Of a stretch of 64,000 nt of DNA, positions 33,964 to 42,770 are shown in pieces. This DNA is from Sphingobacterium sp. B16(2022) (GTDB lineage: Bacteria; Bacteroidota; Bacteroidia; Sphingobacteriales; Sphingobacteriaceae). The first letter of the stretch is position 1. Each line of letters begins with the position of its first letter. The position numbers and the translations under genes were made by a program. The notes beneath the pieces are model-generated. The model had not been told where the DNA came from and did no database searches. It saw nothing but the letters and a program-made list of their open reading frames with translations. The stretch is from NCBI RefSeq assembly GCF_012030425.1, contig NZ_JAAUVN010000001.1, forward strand, positions 2,294,001 to 2,358,000. The letters run 5' to 3'.

Positions 33964-35049
33964 ATGAAGTACAAACAAATAAACAATAACTCCATTAACC
34001 AAATCATGTTGATTACGATCATACTTTTGATCTGTATATTAATATTTACAAATTTATCATACTATCTACCGGGCTTTTTAGGAGCAATAACACTTTATAT
34101 ATTATTTAGAAATATTTACCATACCCTCACTGAAAAGAAAAAGTGGGGTAAATCTATTTCAAGTATATTCCTGATCAGTCTTTCTGTGATCTTTATTGTG
34201 TTTCCATTATGGGGATTGATTAACTATCTAATTCCCCAGTTAGAACAGCTTATTGTTAATCAAAAAGACCTATTGTCTAAATTTGATTCTGTAAAAGACT
34301 ATATGCACAATAAGCCTGTATTAAAAAACATAGATTTATCCGATGCCGCAATTCTTAATTCTCTTCAAAAATTAGCAAAATACATACCCAATGTTTTAAA
34401 TTCTGTCGCGGAAACTGTCGTCAATATCATCGTCGCTTTATTTGTACTTTATTTTATGCAATATTATAGCAAAGAGATGGAATCTACGATTCAGCATGCT
34501 ATTCCTTTTTCGCAACAAAGTAAAAAGGAACTCTGGAACGAAATAAGCATGATGGTACGTTCAAATGCTATCGGTATTCCAATTCTTGGCATATGTCAGG
34601 GCGTTGTTGCCGGTATTGGCTATTGGATTTTTGGAGTTGACAGCCCTATTCTACTGGGAATAATAACGGCCGTTTCCACGATTATCCCGGTCTTGGGCAC
34701 GATGACTGTTTACGTACCTACCGCAATTTATCTGTTAGCTATTGGCTCGACAGGAAATGCCATTGGTCTGGCTTTATATGGATTTATATTAATTGGTGGT
34801 ATTGACAATGTACTTCGTTTTACGATATTGCGTAAACTTGGCGATGTACCGCCACTGATTACGGTATTTGGCGTATTACTGGGGTTAAATCTTTTTGGTA
34901 TGCTAGGGCTTATTTTTGGACCATTGATCATCTCATCAGTTCGTGTATTATTAAAAGTATACAACAATGAATATGGAAAGGGAAAACCTGAAATCATAGA
35001 ATCAACCTCCTTCACAAATTATGACAATGATAATAATATCATTACTTAA
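33964..35049 (+). CDS. AI-2E family transporter (YdiK/PerM-like permease)
   Basis: The 361-residue membrane protein has about eight helices in the order typical of the family: a pair near the N-terminus (IILLICILIFTNLSYYLPGF), a long soluble loop around residues 90-140, then LGIITAVSTIIPVLGTMTVY and LLGLNLFGMLGLIFGPLIIS. Members export AI-2 or act as Na+/H+ antiporters; the substrate here is open. It stands alone between two unrelated genes. Confidence 0.85.
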   Translation: MKYKQINNNSINQIMLITIILLICILIFTNLSYYLPGFLGAITLYILFRNIYHTLTEKKKWGKSISSIFLISLSVIFIVFPLWGLINYLIPQLEQLIVNQKDLLSKFDSVKDYMHNKPVLKNIDLSDAAILNSLQKLAKYIPNVLNSVAETVVNIIVALFVLYFMQYYSKEMESTIQHAIPFSQQSKKELWNEISMMVRSNAIGIPILGICQGVVAGIGYWIFGVDSPILLGIITAVSTIIPVLGTMTVYVPTAIYLLAIGSTGNAIGLALYGFILIGGIDNVLRFTILRKLGDVPPLITVFGVLLGLNLFGMLGLIFGPLIISSVRVLLKVYNNEYGKGKPEIIESTSFTNYDNDNNIIT

Positions 35050-35147
35050 CATCGTATGATTATACAGTACAGTGTCATTAATCAGCTTTTTTAAGGTTTA
35101 AATTCAATATTTTTTATAGTTTTGATAGATAATTGATACCCATTACC

Positions 35148-35756
35148 ATGAATAAAAAATTAATATTAGGCATAACAGGAGTTGTCACAGCGTCCCTGTT
35201 ATTCTCTTGCAATTCAAATACTAAAACGCAAGAAGCGGCAAAAACAGAAGCACATGATGAGCATGATGGTCACGACCATAGTGGGCATGATCATAGTGCA
35301 CATGCGGAAGCTCCTGCAGCTATGCAAAAAGAAGCTGCAAAAACACTTCCTGACTTCACTTTTTACCAATTAAGATCGGGTATTAAAGTTTCAAAATCAG
35401 ATGTTTCCAAAGATAAAAACACAGTTTTTATCCTTTTTGATCCAGGATGTAGCCACTGTCAACAAGAAGCAACTGCTTTAGAAAAAAACAGAGAGCGCTT
35501 GAAAGATGTTAACATCTACTATGTTTCAATGAATGATCCTGCTTTAATATTAGGCTTCTTTGACAATTTCGCTCCAAAATTATCAAAAATGGAGAATGTT
35601 GAAGTTTTAGTAGACAAAGGCCAAGAGTTTATTCAAAAAATACATGTTCCTGAGCAATTCCCTGCAAATTATGTTTACGGTGCCGACGGTCAATTAAAAG
35701 CACAATGGGAAGGTGATAAAAATATAAATGAAGCTATAGCTGAATTTCATAAATAA
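35148..35756 (+). CDS. Thioredoxin-fold lipoprotein with His/Asp-rich N-terminal segment
   Basis: From ATG 35148 the 202-residue protein has a lipoprotein signal (LLFSC), then a metal-binding-looking segment (HDEHDGHDHSGHDHSAHAE), then an AhpC/TlpA-like thioredoxin domain with the redox CxxC in FDPGCSHCQQE. It should act as a membrane-anchored thiol reductase or redox sensor in the periplasm, and the His segment may hold zinc, copper or nickel. It ends 9 bp before gapA, which is surprising for a periplasmic redox protein and suggests simple read-through. Confidence 0.8.
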   Translation: MNKKLILGITGVVTASLLFSCNSNTKTQEAAKTEAHDEHDGHDHSGHDHSAHAEAPAAMQKEAAKTLPDFTFYQLRSGIKVSKSDVSKDKNTVFILFDPGCSHCQQEATALEKNRERLKDVNIYYVSMNDPALILGFFDNFAPKLSKMENVEVLVDKGQEFIQKIHVPEQFPANYVYGADGQLKAQWEGDKNINEAIAEFHK

Positions 35757-35765
35757 AAATCAGTT

Positions 35766-36764
35766 ATGCATATTGCAATCAATGGGTTTGGACGTATTGG
35801 CCGTAATACACTGCGCAATATTTTCATTAGGGATGCTGAACATCTAGAAGTCATTGCGATCAATGATCTAACAGATACAAAGACATTAGCACATCTATTC
35901 AAGTATGACTCTGTTCACGGTCCATTTTCTGGAACGGTTGACTTTGATGATAATCATCTCATCATCAATAACAAGCGTATTTTAGTCACGAATGAAAAGA
36001 ATCCCGAAAATCTGCCCTGGAATACGCTTGACATTGATGTCGTTATCGAGTCAACGGGTCATTTTACCAGTAAAGAGAAAGCAAATTTACATTTGATAGC
36101 GGGAGCAAAAAAAGTAATCATTTCTGCCCCCTCTTCAGATAAAGATATACCAACAATCGTATTGGGCATTAACGACAAGGATTTTGACTTAAATGTCCCT
36201 ATTCTTTCTAATGCTTCTTGTACAACGAATAATGTTGCTCCTTTGGTCAAAATTTTAGATGAAAACTGGGGAATCAAAGACGGTTATATCACGACGGTAC
36301 ATTCCATGACAGGTGATCAGAATCTGCATGATGCCCCCCACCGTGATCTTCGCCGGGCACGTGCTGCGTCATCTTCCATTATTCCAACTACAACTGGTGC
36401 TGCCAAGGCAATTACTAATGTTTTCACTCATTTAGAGGGTAAACTAGGTGGTGCCGGTATCCGTGTTCCTGTTTTAAACGGTTCGTTAACAGATTTTACC
36501 TGTACATTGACACATCAACCAACAGTAGCAGAGATTAATGCAAAATTTAAAGAAGCAGCAGAAGGTGAATTGAAAAATGTACTTTACTATACAGAAGATC
36601 CAATTGTATCTGTTGACATCATAAACAATCCATATTCTTGTGTCTTTGATTCAGAACTTACCTCAATTGTAGGAGGTCTGGTAAAAGTTGTTGGCTGGTA
36701 TGATAATGAGTTTGGATACTCAAATCGACTTGTTGATCTTCTTGATAAAATCAGTAAGCTATAA
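35766..36764 (+). CDS. Glyceraldehyde-3-phosphate dehydrogenase, type I
   Basis: The 332-residue glycolytic enzyme shows the NAD site INGFGRIGRNTLRN, the catalytic cysteine in SNASCTTNNVAPL, the phosphate-binding RRARAASSSIIPTTTGAAKA and WYDNEFGYSNRLVDL. All catalytic positions are intact. The NAD-specificity region reads AINDLTD, consistent with NAD use. It is followed by a strong bidirectional terminator. Confidence 0.93.
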   Translation: MHIAINGFGRIGRNTLRNIFIRDAEHLEVIAINDLTDTKTLAHLFKYDSVHGPFSGTVDFDDNHLIINNKRILVTNEKNPENLPWNTLDIDVVIESTGHFTSKEKANLHLIAGAKKVIISAPSSDKDIPTIVLGINDKDFDLNVPILSNASCTTNNVAPLVKILDENWGIKDGYITTVHSMTGDQNLHDAPHRDLRRARAASSSIIPTTTGAAKAITNVFTHLEGKLGGAGIRVPVLNGSLTDFTCTLTHQPTVAEINAKFKEAAEGELKNVLYYTEDPIVSVDIINNPYSCVFDSELTSIVGGLVKVVGWYDNEFGYSNRLVDLLDKISKL

Positions 36765-36792
36765 AAGACAAAATCACATGCTATTCAAGATA

Positions 36793-36822
36793 AAAAGGGC
36801 CTCCATGGAGGCCCTTTTAACA
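36793..36822. terminator. Perfect palindromic bidirectional terminator
   Basis: A 26-bp perfect palindrome (arms AAAAGGGCCTCCA and TGGAGGCCCTTTT) lies between convergent gapA-like and TonB-receptor genes and ends both. Confidence 0.88.
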
Positions 36823-36846
36823 TAAACTATAAGCAAACTAAACATT

Positions 36847-39375
36847 TTAAAATTTATACGTCAATGTTGTCATGAAACTTCTTGGAGGAATTGGATTCAC
36901 ACTGTAGTTTTCATGGATATAATAATTGAAAGCATTATTAACATTAGACATTTTAGCTAAAATGCTCCATTTTTTATATGTATAACCAGCAGAGATATCT
37001 ACTGTTGTGAATGGGCTAACAGTAATTAAACGGTCAACACCATCTCTCACATTGATTTTTGTATTATTCCAACCGGCATTTCTTCTTCCAGTGTAAAATG
37101 CAGAAACCCCAAATTTCAGACCTTTAGCACCACCATTTTGCAAAGTATAGAAAATAGTTCCATTGGCTGTATGTGCTGTTGTTCCCACCAGACGTACATC
37201 TTCCTCATTACCAGAAACCTCCGTAACTTTATAACTACCGTTGACAACAGTCGTGATCTTTGTGATCGGACTTGTCTCCGTATAGCGCATGTAGTTGTAC
37301 GAGTATCCGGCCAAGATATCTAGTCCTGGTAAGATAGAACCAGTTACATCTATTTCAACACCATCTGAAGATGTTTTTCCAGAAAACTCTTTCATGTTTG
37401 TATCACCATTATCAGTGCCATCAGGTTTCACCAATAATTGCTGAGCAAAGCGATTGTTATTGATTCTGTAAACCGATGCATTCAGGGTTAATCGACCATT
37501 GAAGAAATCATTTTTAACACCTGCTTCATACTGATCAATCGTTGAAGGCCCCATTGGCTTATAATCAACATCATAACCTGCGTTTGATGTGAAGTTATTC
37601 GCATAAGTTACATAAACACTAGAGCTCTTAATCGGTTGATAAATCAAACCAAATTTTGGCGACCATGCCTGATCAACTTTAGCACCCAGTTCATTTTTGT
37701 TTGCATCTAGGTTCTTTAATTCTTCTGTTTCACCAGTTGCATAGGTGTATTTATCTGCATATGGTGTTCTTTGGTAAGTATAACGTAAACCCGCTAATAC
37801 TTTGAATTTTTCCGAAACTTCAATTAAATCTTGAAAAAATACACCATAACGGTAAATATTAGTCGTTGTTCTGGTCAAATACTCTGCACCAGGCATATCT
37901 GTGCGCAAACCTTTGCCAGAAGGTAAATGAGCCGCCGTTTCACTCGGATTAAAGACATAAATAGAATCATAAACATTGACTTTTAATGCCCCTTGCTTAT
38001 CATAATAATTAATACCGTCTATAAAGTATGCATATGCTTTTGTATTAGACTGATCAGCATCAGCTCCGATTAAGATCTTATGCTTGATAGCACCTGTTTT
38101 AACAGTTCCGGTTAAATTCAACTGCTGATTGAAAGTAAGTTCATCCGATTTTGAACGCGTCAAATTACGTGGTGCGATACCTTGTGCATTTGCTTGAACC
38201 CTATCCGATCCGTAGTAATCACGTCCATAACTTTGATAACTCGCAATTGCATTCAACTTCCAGTTATCATTAAACTGATGATTTAAGTTGATCTGCCCAT
38301 TTGTGGTATTGGTTTTATTATATGCCCACAAGGTATTCATAAAAGTATTACGACCAACATCCTGATTCAATTTACCGTCTACCGATCCAATACCAAAATC
38401 TGGTGTGTAATCGCTTTTTAGGTAATCAAACATAAAGTTGATATCCGTACGGTCATTGATCTTATATAAAATAGAAGGATTGACATACAATCTTTTTGAG
38501 TCGACATGATCTCTAAAACTTCCAGATTTTTCATAAGTACTGATTACACGAAAAGCAACCTTATCTGAAATAGGCCCGTACACATCAACCGTTGGTTTGT
38601 AAAAATCATAACTTCCCACACGGAATGAAGCTTCACCTCCATATTCAAATTTAGGTTTCTTAGTTACTAAATTAACGACAGCACCCCCAGTTACACCACC
38701 ATATAATAATGCGGCACTACCTTTCAATATTTCTACCGATTCTAATGTACTCGCTTCAATAGATCCACCGTTATTGGTACGTGCACCATTTTTGAAAATA
38801 TTATTCGCACCAAGGCTGTATCCACGTGCATAAAAATTTTCATTTACACCACCTCTATTTGCGCCCATAGCAATACCATTGGCATTTTTCAAGGCATCAC
38901 TCAATCGATTAACCTGTTGATCCCGGATCACCTGCTCATTAATGATCTGAACGCTTTGCGGTAAGTCTTTATCTATAATTCCAGCTTTTCCAACATTGAC
39001 AGTCTGATTATTATGCGAGTTATATCCTCGGACATCTACCACATCCAATTTCGAATCACGGCTTTCTCCAACCAAATTAATAGGCTGAGAAGAACCGTTC
39101 ACTACTTTTATCTTCTCTTCGTCTATAACATTACCTAAACTTTTAACAATTATGGTATAAGTTCCATCTGGTAAAGTTGAAAATGAAAACGATCCATTGC
39201 GATCTGTTGCAGTAGAAGTCCCCAATTCTTTAACTGTAACTGTAGCTGCTTCGATTGGAGCACCGGATTTGCTTTTTAGTTTCCCATGAATTCCATGATG
39301 TTGTGCAACCCCCTCAAGTTGTACCCCTCCAACTAATCCTAAGCTTAAAACTAAGCCGAGAAATGACTTTTTCAT
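36847..39375 (-). CDS. TonB-dependent siderophore receptor
   Basis: The 842-residue outer-membrane protein has a signal peptide, a carboxypeptidase-like domain (HGIHGKLKSKSGAPIEAATV), a plug with DKDLPQSVQIINEQVIRDQQ, SDALKNANGIAM and VEILKGSAALLYGG, and a 22-strand-type barrel ending in Phe (FMTTLTYKF). The PQSVQ(I/V)I motif is typical of FhuA/FoxA-like ferric siderophore receptors. It is monocistronic. A short AT-only dyad upstream may be an iron-repressor site. Confidence 0.9.
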   Translation of the reverse strand: MKKSFLGLVLSLGLVGGVQLEGVAQHHGIHGKLKSKSGAPIEAATVTVKELGTSTATDRNGSFSFSTLPDGTYTIIVKSLGNVIDEEKIKVVNGSSQPINLVGESRDSKLDVVDVRGYNSHNNQTVNVGKAGIIDKDLPQSVQIINEQVIRDQQVNRLSDALKNANGIAMGANRGGVNENFYARGYSLGANNIFKNGARTNNGGSIEASTLESVEILKGSAALLYGGVTGGAVVNLVTKKPKFEYGGEASFRVGSYDFYKPTVDVYGPISDKVAFRVISTYEKSGSFRDHVDSKRLYVNPSILYKINDRTDINFMFDYLKSDYTPDFGIGSVDGKLNQDVGRNTFMNTLWAYNKTNTTNGQINLNHQFNDNWKLNAIASYQSYGRDYYGSDRVQANAQGIAPRNLTRSKSDELTFNQQLNLTGTVKTGAIKHKILIGADADQSNTKAYAYFIDGINYYDKQGALKVNVYDSIYVFNPSETAAHLPSGKGLRTDMPGAEYLTRTTTNIYRYGVFFQDLIEVSEKFKVLAGLRYTYQRTPYADKYTYATGETEELKNLDANKNELGAKVDQAWSPKFGLIYQPIKSSSVYVTYANNFTSNAGYDVDYKPMGPSTIDQYEAGVKNDFFNGRLTLNASVYRINNNRFAQQLLVKPDGTDNGDTNMKEFSGKTSSDGVEIDVTGSILPGLDILAGYSYNYMRYTETSPITKITTVVNGSYKVTEVSGNEEDVRLVGTTAHTANGTIFYTLQNGGAKGLKFGVSAFYTGRRNAGWNNTKINVRDGVDRLITVSPFTTVDISAGYTYKKWSILAKMSNVNNAFNYYIHENYSVNPIPPRSFMTTLTYKF

Positions 39376-39445
39376 ATGTATATGAATAATTAGATTAATT
39401 TTATTTTGGATGCAAACTTACAATCTTTTTTTGATTCTATTTAGA

Positions 39446-39460
39446 TTTATTTTAAATAAA
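39446..39460. promoter_or_regulatory. 7-1-7 AT palindrome upstream of the siderophore receptor (possible Fur-type box)
   Basis: TTTATTT-T-AAATAAA is a perfect 7-1-7 dyad about 70 bp upstream of the receptor start, the geometry used by Fur proteins. Such AT-only dyads arise by chance in AT-rich DNA, so confidence is low. Confidence 0.3.
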
Positions 39461-39621
39461 AGTAGTTGATTTATAAATAGCCATAACAAGCTAAAAAACA
39501 GTATTTTAAACTGCATAAAAAAGTAATTTAAATTATATTTTATAACTACTGCTACTAAAATCGGCTTCAATGATATCGATTCCCATTTATGATCCCAAAT
39601 CTTTGAAAACCGAATGAATCA

Positions 39622-39654
39622 GCATAAAAATTGCATAAAAATTGCATAAAAATG
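39622..39654. repeat. Three tandem 11-bp repeats GCATAAAAATT
   Basis: GCATAAAAATT occurs three times in a row (last unit ends TG), about 60 bp before the serine hydrolase gene, and a related GCATAAAAAA lies at 39513. With one helical turn per unit these could be regulator sites for the hydrolase. The remaining part of the 339-bp gap 39376-39714 holds only the AT palindrome. Confidence 0.6.
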
Positions 39655-39714
39655 CAAGACAATATCATGATCCTTATTAATTATTTATACCTTTCCAATA
39701 CTAATCCTTAAATC

Positions 39715-40857
39715 ATGAAAAAGTACGTTCCTCTTCTTTTAATTTATTTGTTTCTGATAAGTCCAATAACGTGGGCACAAACGAACAGTTTAGACAAAAA
39801 AATTACTGATATCATGGCTCAATATGAAGCTATTGGACTGTCGGTAGCTGTTATTAAAAATAACGAGTTGTTTTTCAATAAATCTTACGGTTTGAAAAAC
39901 AGAGAACAAGCACAACCTTTGGATCAGGATGACCTATTCAGAATTGCCTCTATATCAAAGTCCTTTTCAGCAACAGCTATTATGCAGTTAATAGAGCAAA
40001 AGAAATGTCATCTCGATGATGACTTTGGTGATCTAATAGGTTTTAAAGTTCAAAATCCAAAGTTTCCGAATAAGAAGATTACACTCAGAATGGTTCTCTC
40101 CCATACTTCCAGTATTAATGATAAAAATGGATATTTTGATCTTGATGTCATCAATCCATCAAAGTCAGATCAATATGCCTCTTCTTACAGCCCAAACGAA
40201 CCTGGCACGACCTACGATTATTGCAACCTCAACTTTAATATGGTTGGCGCTGTGATTGAGCGCCTTTCAGGACAACGTTTTGACCAATATATTAAAGAAC
40301 ATATTTTAGATCCGCTGCAGTTGTATGCAGGATATTGCGTGGACTCTCTAGATCAAAACAAATTTGTAACCTTATATGAATACGATTCTGCTAAGCATGA
40401 GTTTTTTCCACAGCCCAGCGCTTATAATCCAAGATCGCTGGAAATAAAAAATTATACACTAGGGCATTCCACTCCTATTTTCTCACCTACGGGCGGGATG
40501 AAGATCTCAGCAGTCGATCTCGCTAAATACATGGGTATGCATATGAACTATGGTACAGGATTAAATGGAAAACAGATCATTAAGAAACGGAATTCTAAAA
40601 TTATGCAGACGCCCATTACTGCTGAAGAAGGATATGGGCTAGCTTTAAGATCCATCAACACATTGATCCCTAATAAAGTTTTAATTGGACATACAGGCTC
40701 CGCATATGGTCTCTACAGTGCTATGTTTTTCGATCCTAAAGAAAAATTCGGAATTGTTGTGATAACAAATGGTTACCGTACACCTGAAAACGTAGACTTT
40801 AACCCATTATTAAAAGATTGCATACAGCTCATTTATAAAGAAATGATACAGCAATAA
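39715..40857 (+). CDS. Exported serine hydrolase, beta-lactamase class C fold
   Basis: The 380-residue protein has a signal peptide (LLIYLFLISPITWAQ) and the penicillin-binding-fold motifs SxxK in SISKSFSA, YxN in YDYCNLNFN and the HTG triad variant in IGHTGSAYG. It is an esterase, peptidase or beta-lactamase of the AmpC-like group in the periplasm; no motif fixes the substrate. It is the first of two similar hydrolases in the window (the other begins at 62910). Confidence 0.87.
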   Translation: MKKYVPLLLIYLFLISPITWAQTNSLDKKITDIMAQYEAIGLSVAVIKNNELFFNKSYGLKNREQAQPLDQDDLFRIASISKSFSATAIMQLIEQKKCHLDDDFGDLIGFKVQNPKFPNKKITLRMVLSHTSSINDKNGYFDLDVINPSKSDQYASSYSPNEPGTTYDYCNLNFNMVGAVIERLSGQRFDQYIKEHILDPLQLYAGYCVDSLDQNKFVTLYEYDSAKHEFFPQPSAYNPRSLEIKNYTLGHSTPIFSPTGGMKISAVDLAKYMGMHMNYGTGLNGKQIIKKRNSKIMQTPITAEEGYGLALRSINTLIPNKVLIGHTGSAYGLYSAMFFDPKEKFGIVVITNGYRTPENVDFNPLLKDCIQLIYKEMIQQ

Positions 40858-40939
40858 CCACTATATTATCATATTATTAAGGTTTATTTTTTCCAAAACA
40901 AAACTAGTATATTCGTGTAAATAGTAAAAAGAGAATATC

Positions 40940-41776
40940 ATGCAACTTTATACAATTGAAACGCAGAACTTCAAATTAGATGGAGGTGCCATGTTCGGTG
41001 TGGTTCCAAAATCCATATGGCACAAAACAAATCCTGCCGATGCAAATAATATGTGCACCTGGACCAATCGCCTATTACTTATAGAAGATGGCGCAAAATT
41101 AATTCTTATCGATACTGGACTCGGAGACAAACAGTCTGAGAAATTTTTTGGGCATTATTATATACACGGAGACAACTCCATTGACAAGTCTTTAGCAAAA
41201 TATGGATTTAATAGAGAAGACATCACCGATGTTATTTTAACACACTTGCATTTTGACCACTGTGGGGGTGCTATAGTCCGCGAAGGTGAAAAACTGAGGC
41301 CTTCTTTTACAAAGGCGAATTACTGGAGTAATGCCGAACATTGGAACTGGGCCACAAATCCAAATCCAAGAGAAAAAGCTTCTTTTTTAGAGGAAAATAT
41401 AAAACCGATACAAGAAAGCGGACAACTCAAGTTTGTCGAAAAAGAAAAAAATCCGTTTGGACCAGATATCCAAATCAGATATGCCCATGGACATACAGAG
41501 TCAATGATGTTGCCCCAGATCAAATATAAAGACAAAACAATTCTTTATATGGCAGATTTACTTCCTTCTGTGGGACATGTACCCCTTCCGTATGTGATGG
41601 GTTACGATGTAAGACCATTGACAACCATGGAAGAAAGGAAAAATTATTGGGAAGAGATTGTCGATCAAGAATATATACTTTTCTTAGAGCATGACGCCGT
41701 GAATGCTTGCTGTACCTTACAGCATACAGAAAAAGGAATACGGCTCAAAGACAGTTTTCAACTTTCTGATATTTAA
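40940..41776 (+). CDS. MBL-fold metallo-hydrolase (YtnP-like lactonase group)
   Basis: The 278-residue protein carries the zinc motif THLHFDHCGG, a third His in YAHGHTESMM, the bridging Asp in ILYMADLLPS and a distal His in LFLEHDAV. The length and the wide spacing match the YtnP/methyl-parathion-hydrolase/AHL-lactonase group. Quorum-quenching lactonase activity is possible but unproven. There is no signal peptide, so it should be cytoplasmic. Confidence 0.83.
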   Translation: MQLYTIETQNFKLDGGAMFGVVPKSIWHKTNPADANNMCTWTNRLLLIEDGAKLILIDTGLGDKQSEKFFGHYYIHGDNSIDKSLAKYGFNREDITDVILTHLHFDHCGGAIVREGEKLRPSFTKANYWSNAEHWNWATNPNPREKASFLEENIKPIQESGQLKFVEKEKNPFGPDIQIRYAHGHTESMMLPQIKYKDKTILYMADLLPSVGHVPLPYVMGYDVRPLTTMEERKNYWEEIVDQEYILFLEHDAVNACCTLQHTEKGIRLKDSFQLSDI

Positions 41777-41779
41777 ACA

Positions 41780-41814
41780 AAAATGGGATGATTTTTAGAT
41801 CATCCCATTTTTAC
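41780..41814. terminator. Bidirectional terminator
   Basis: AAAATGGGATGAT / ATCATCCCATTTT hairpin between the MBL hydrolase and the convergent outer-membrane protein gene. Confidence 0.85.
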
Positions 41815-41818
41815 TTTA

Positions 41819-42709
41819 TTAGAATTTAAATCCAAGGACCCAATAGTTCTCGAAAAACCATATGGATTGACTTGCTTTATCTATATTATTTCTACCCGTT
41901 GTACGAATATTATTCAGGTCTGTCCAACCTGTTTTAAAACTCGTTTGAAGATATAATCCTCTAAAAAAATGATACTGCAAACCTACTTTTGCAGCAGCAC
42001 CGTAGCCGGCAATGTTCCAATAGTTATTCTCTCCAACTCCAAACAGACGAACATCAGTTCTAGGAACCAATAAACCTACTTCGGCACCTGTTTCCATCGA
42101 CAAGTAAGACTTTCCGGTTCTGGAAACCCAGATATCATCATGTCTTTCTAAAGCGACAGAGGCAAAATTATAACCATCGGTATGCTCAAATTGCAATACC
42201 GAATCAACCAAAGTAACCTGTTCTCCATTATAGGTTCCAGCCATGCCATATGTTGGGATACCTGGTTCAGAGATCTCAGGACTAATATGTCCTTTAATTC
42301 TTACCGTCTGCGGAATATCAACAACATATTTCATGTGATCCCAACCTAGCGAAATCGAATAATTATCTTTAATAAAATAACCGAAGTGGAAATTAAACTG
42401 CGGAATCGAGATCGTTGCCGGGTTAATATAGGTCATGGACAGTTTAGTCGGTCTATCTGCCGCTTTTACATCCATTAATGTAAAATCATATCCGGTTCCT
42501 TTAAAACGGATATCACTCTTACCATAAGATGAAAAATTATAGCCCCAGTGAAAATAAAATTTTCCCTTATTACTTTCTGTACGGGAATATTTCGGATTGA
42601 AAATACTCTTAGCAATTGGTTTTGCAGGAGATTCATTACTATTATCTTGCGCAAATAAAGAAGAAGCAGATAAAGTTAGCGCACTTAAGGCTAATAAAAA
42701 TTTATTCAT
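41819..42709 (-). CDS. Outer-membrane beta-barrel protein, function unknown
   Basis: The 296-residue protein has a signal peptide (LLALSALTLSASSLFAQ) and alternating aromatic strands (KFYFHWGYNFSSYG, FNFHFGYFIKDNYSISLGWD), ending in WVLGFKF with the C-terminal Phe of an outer-membrane barrel. No specific family is recognised. ATG 42709 is chosen because it opens the signal peptide; the open frame extends 9 codons upstream. It lies just after the aconitase terminator. Confidence 0.75.
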   Translation of the reverse strand: MNKFLLALSALTLSASSLFAQDNSNESPAKPIAKSIFNPKYSRTESNKGKFYFHWGYNFSSYGKSDIRFKGTGYDFTLMDVKAADRPTKLSMTYINPATISIPQFNFHFGYFIKDNYSISLGWDHMKYVVDIPQTVRIKGHISPEISEPGIPTYGMAGTYNGEQVTLVDSVLQFEHTDGYNFASVALERHDDIWVSRTGKSYLSMETGAEVGLLVPRTDVRLFGVGENNYWNIAGYGAAAKVGLQYHFFRGLYLQTSFKTGWTDLNNIRTTGRNNIDKASQSIWFFENYWVLGFKF

Positions 42710-42718
42710 ATTGTTGTC

Positions 42719-42748
42719 AAAAAAAACCCGGCACAAAAGTACCGGGTT
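42719..42748 (-). terminator. Terminator of the aconitase gene
   Basis: On the minus strand AACCCGG-TACTTTTGTG-CCGGGTT is followed by a run of T. Confidence 0.85.
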
Positions 42749-42770
42749 ATGCGTTGATAAGCAAATAAAA

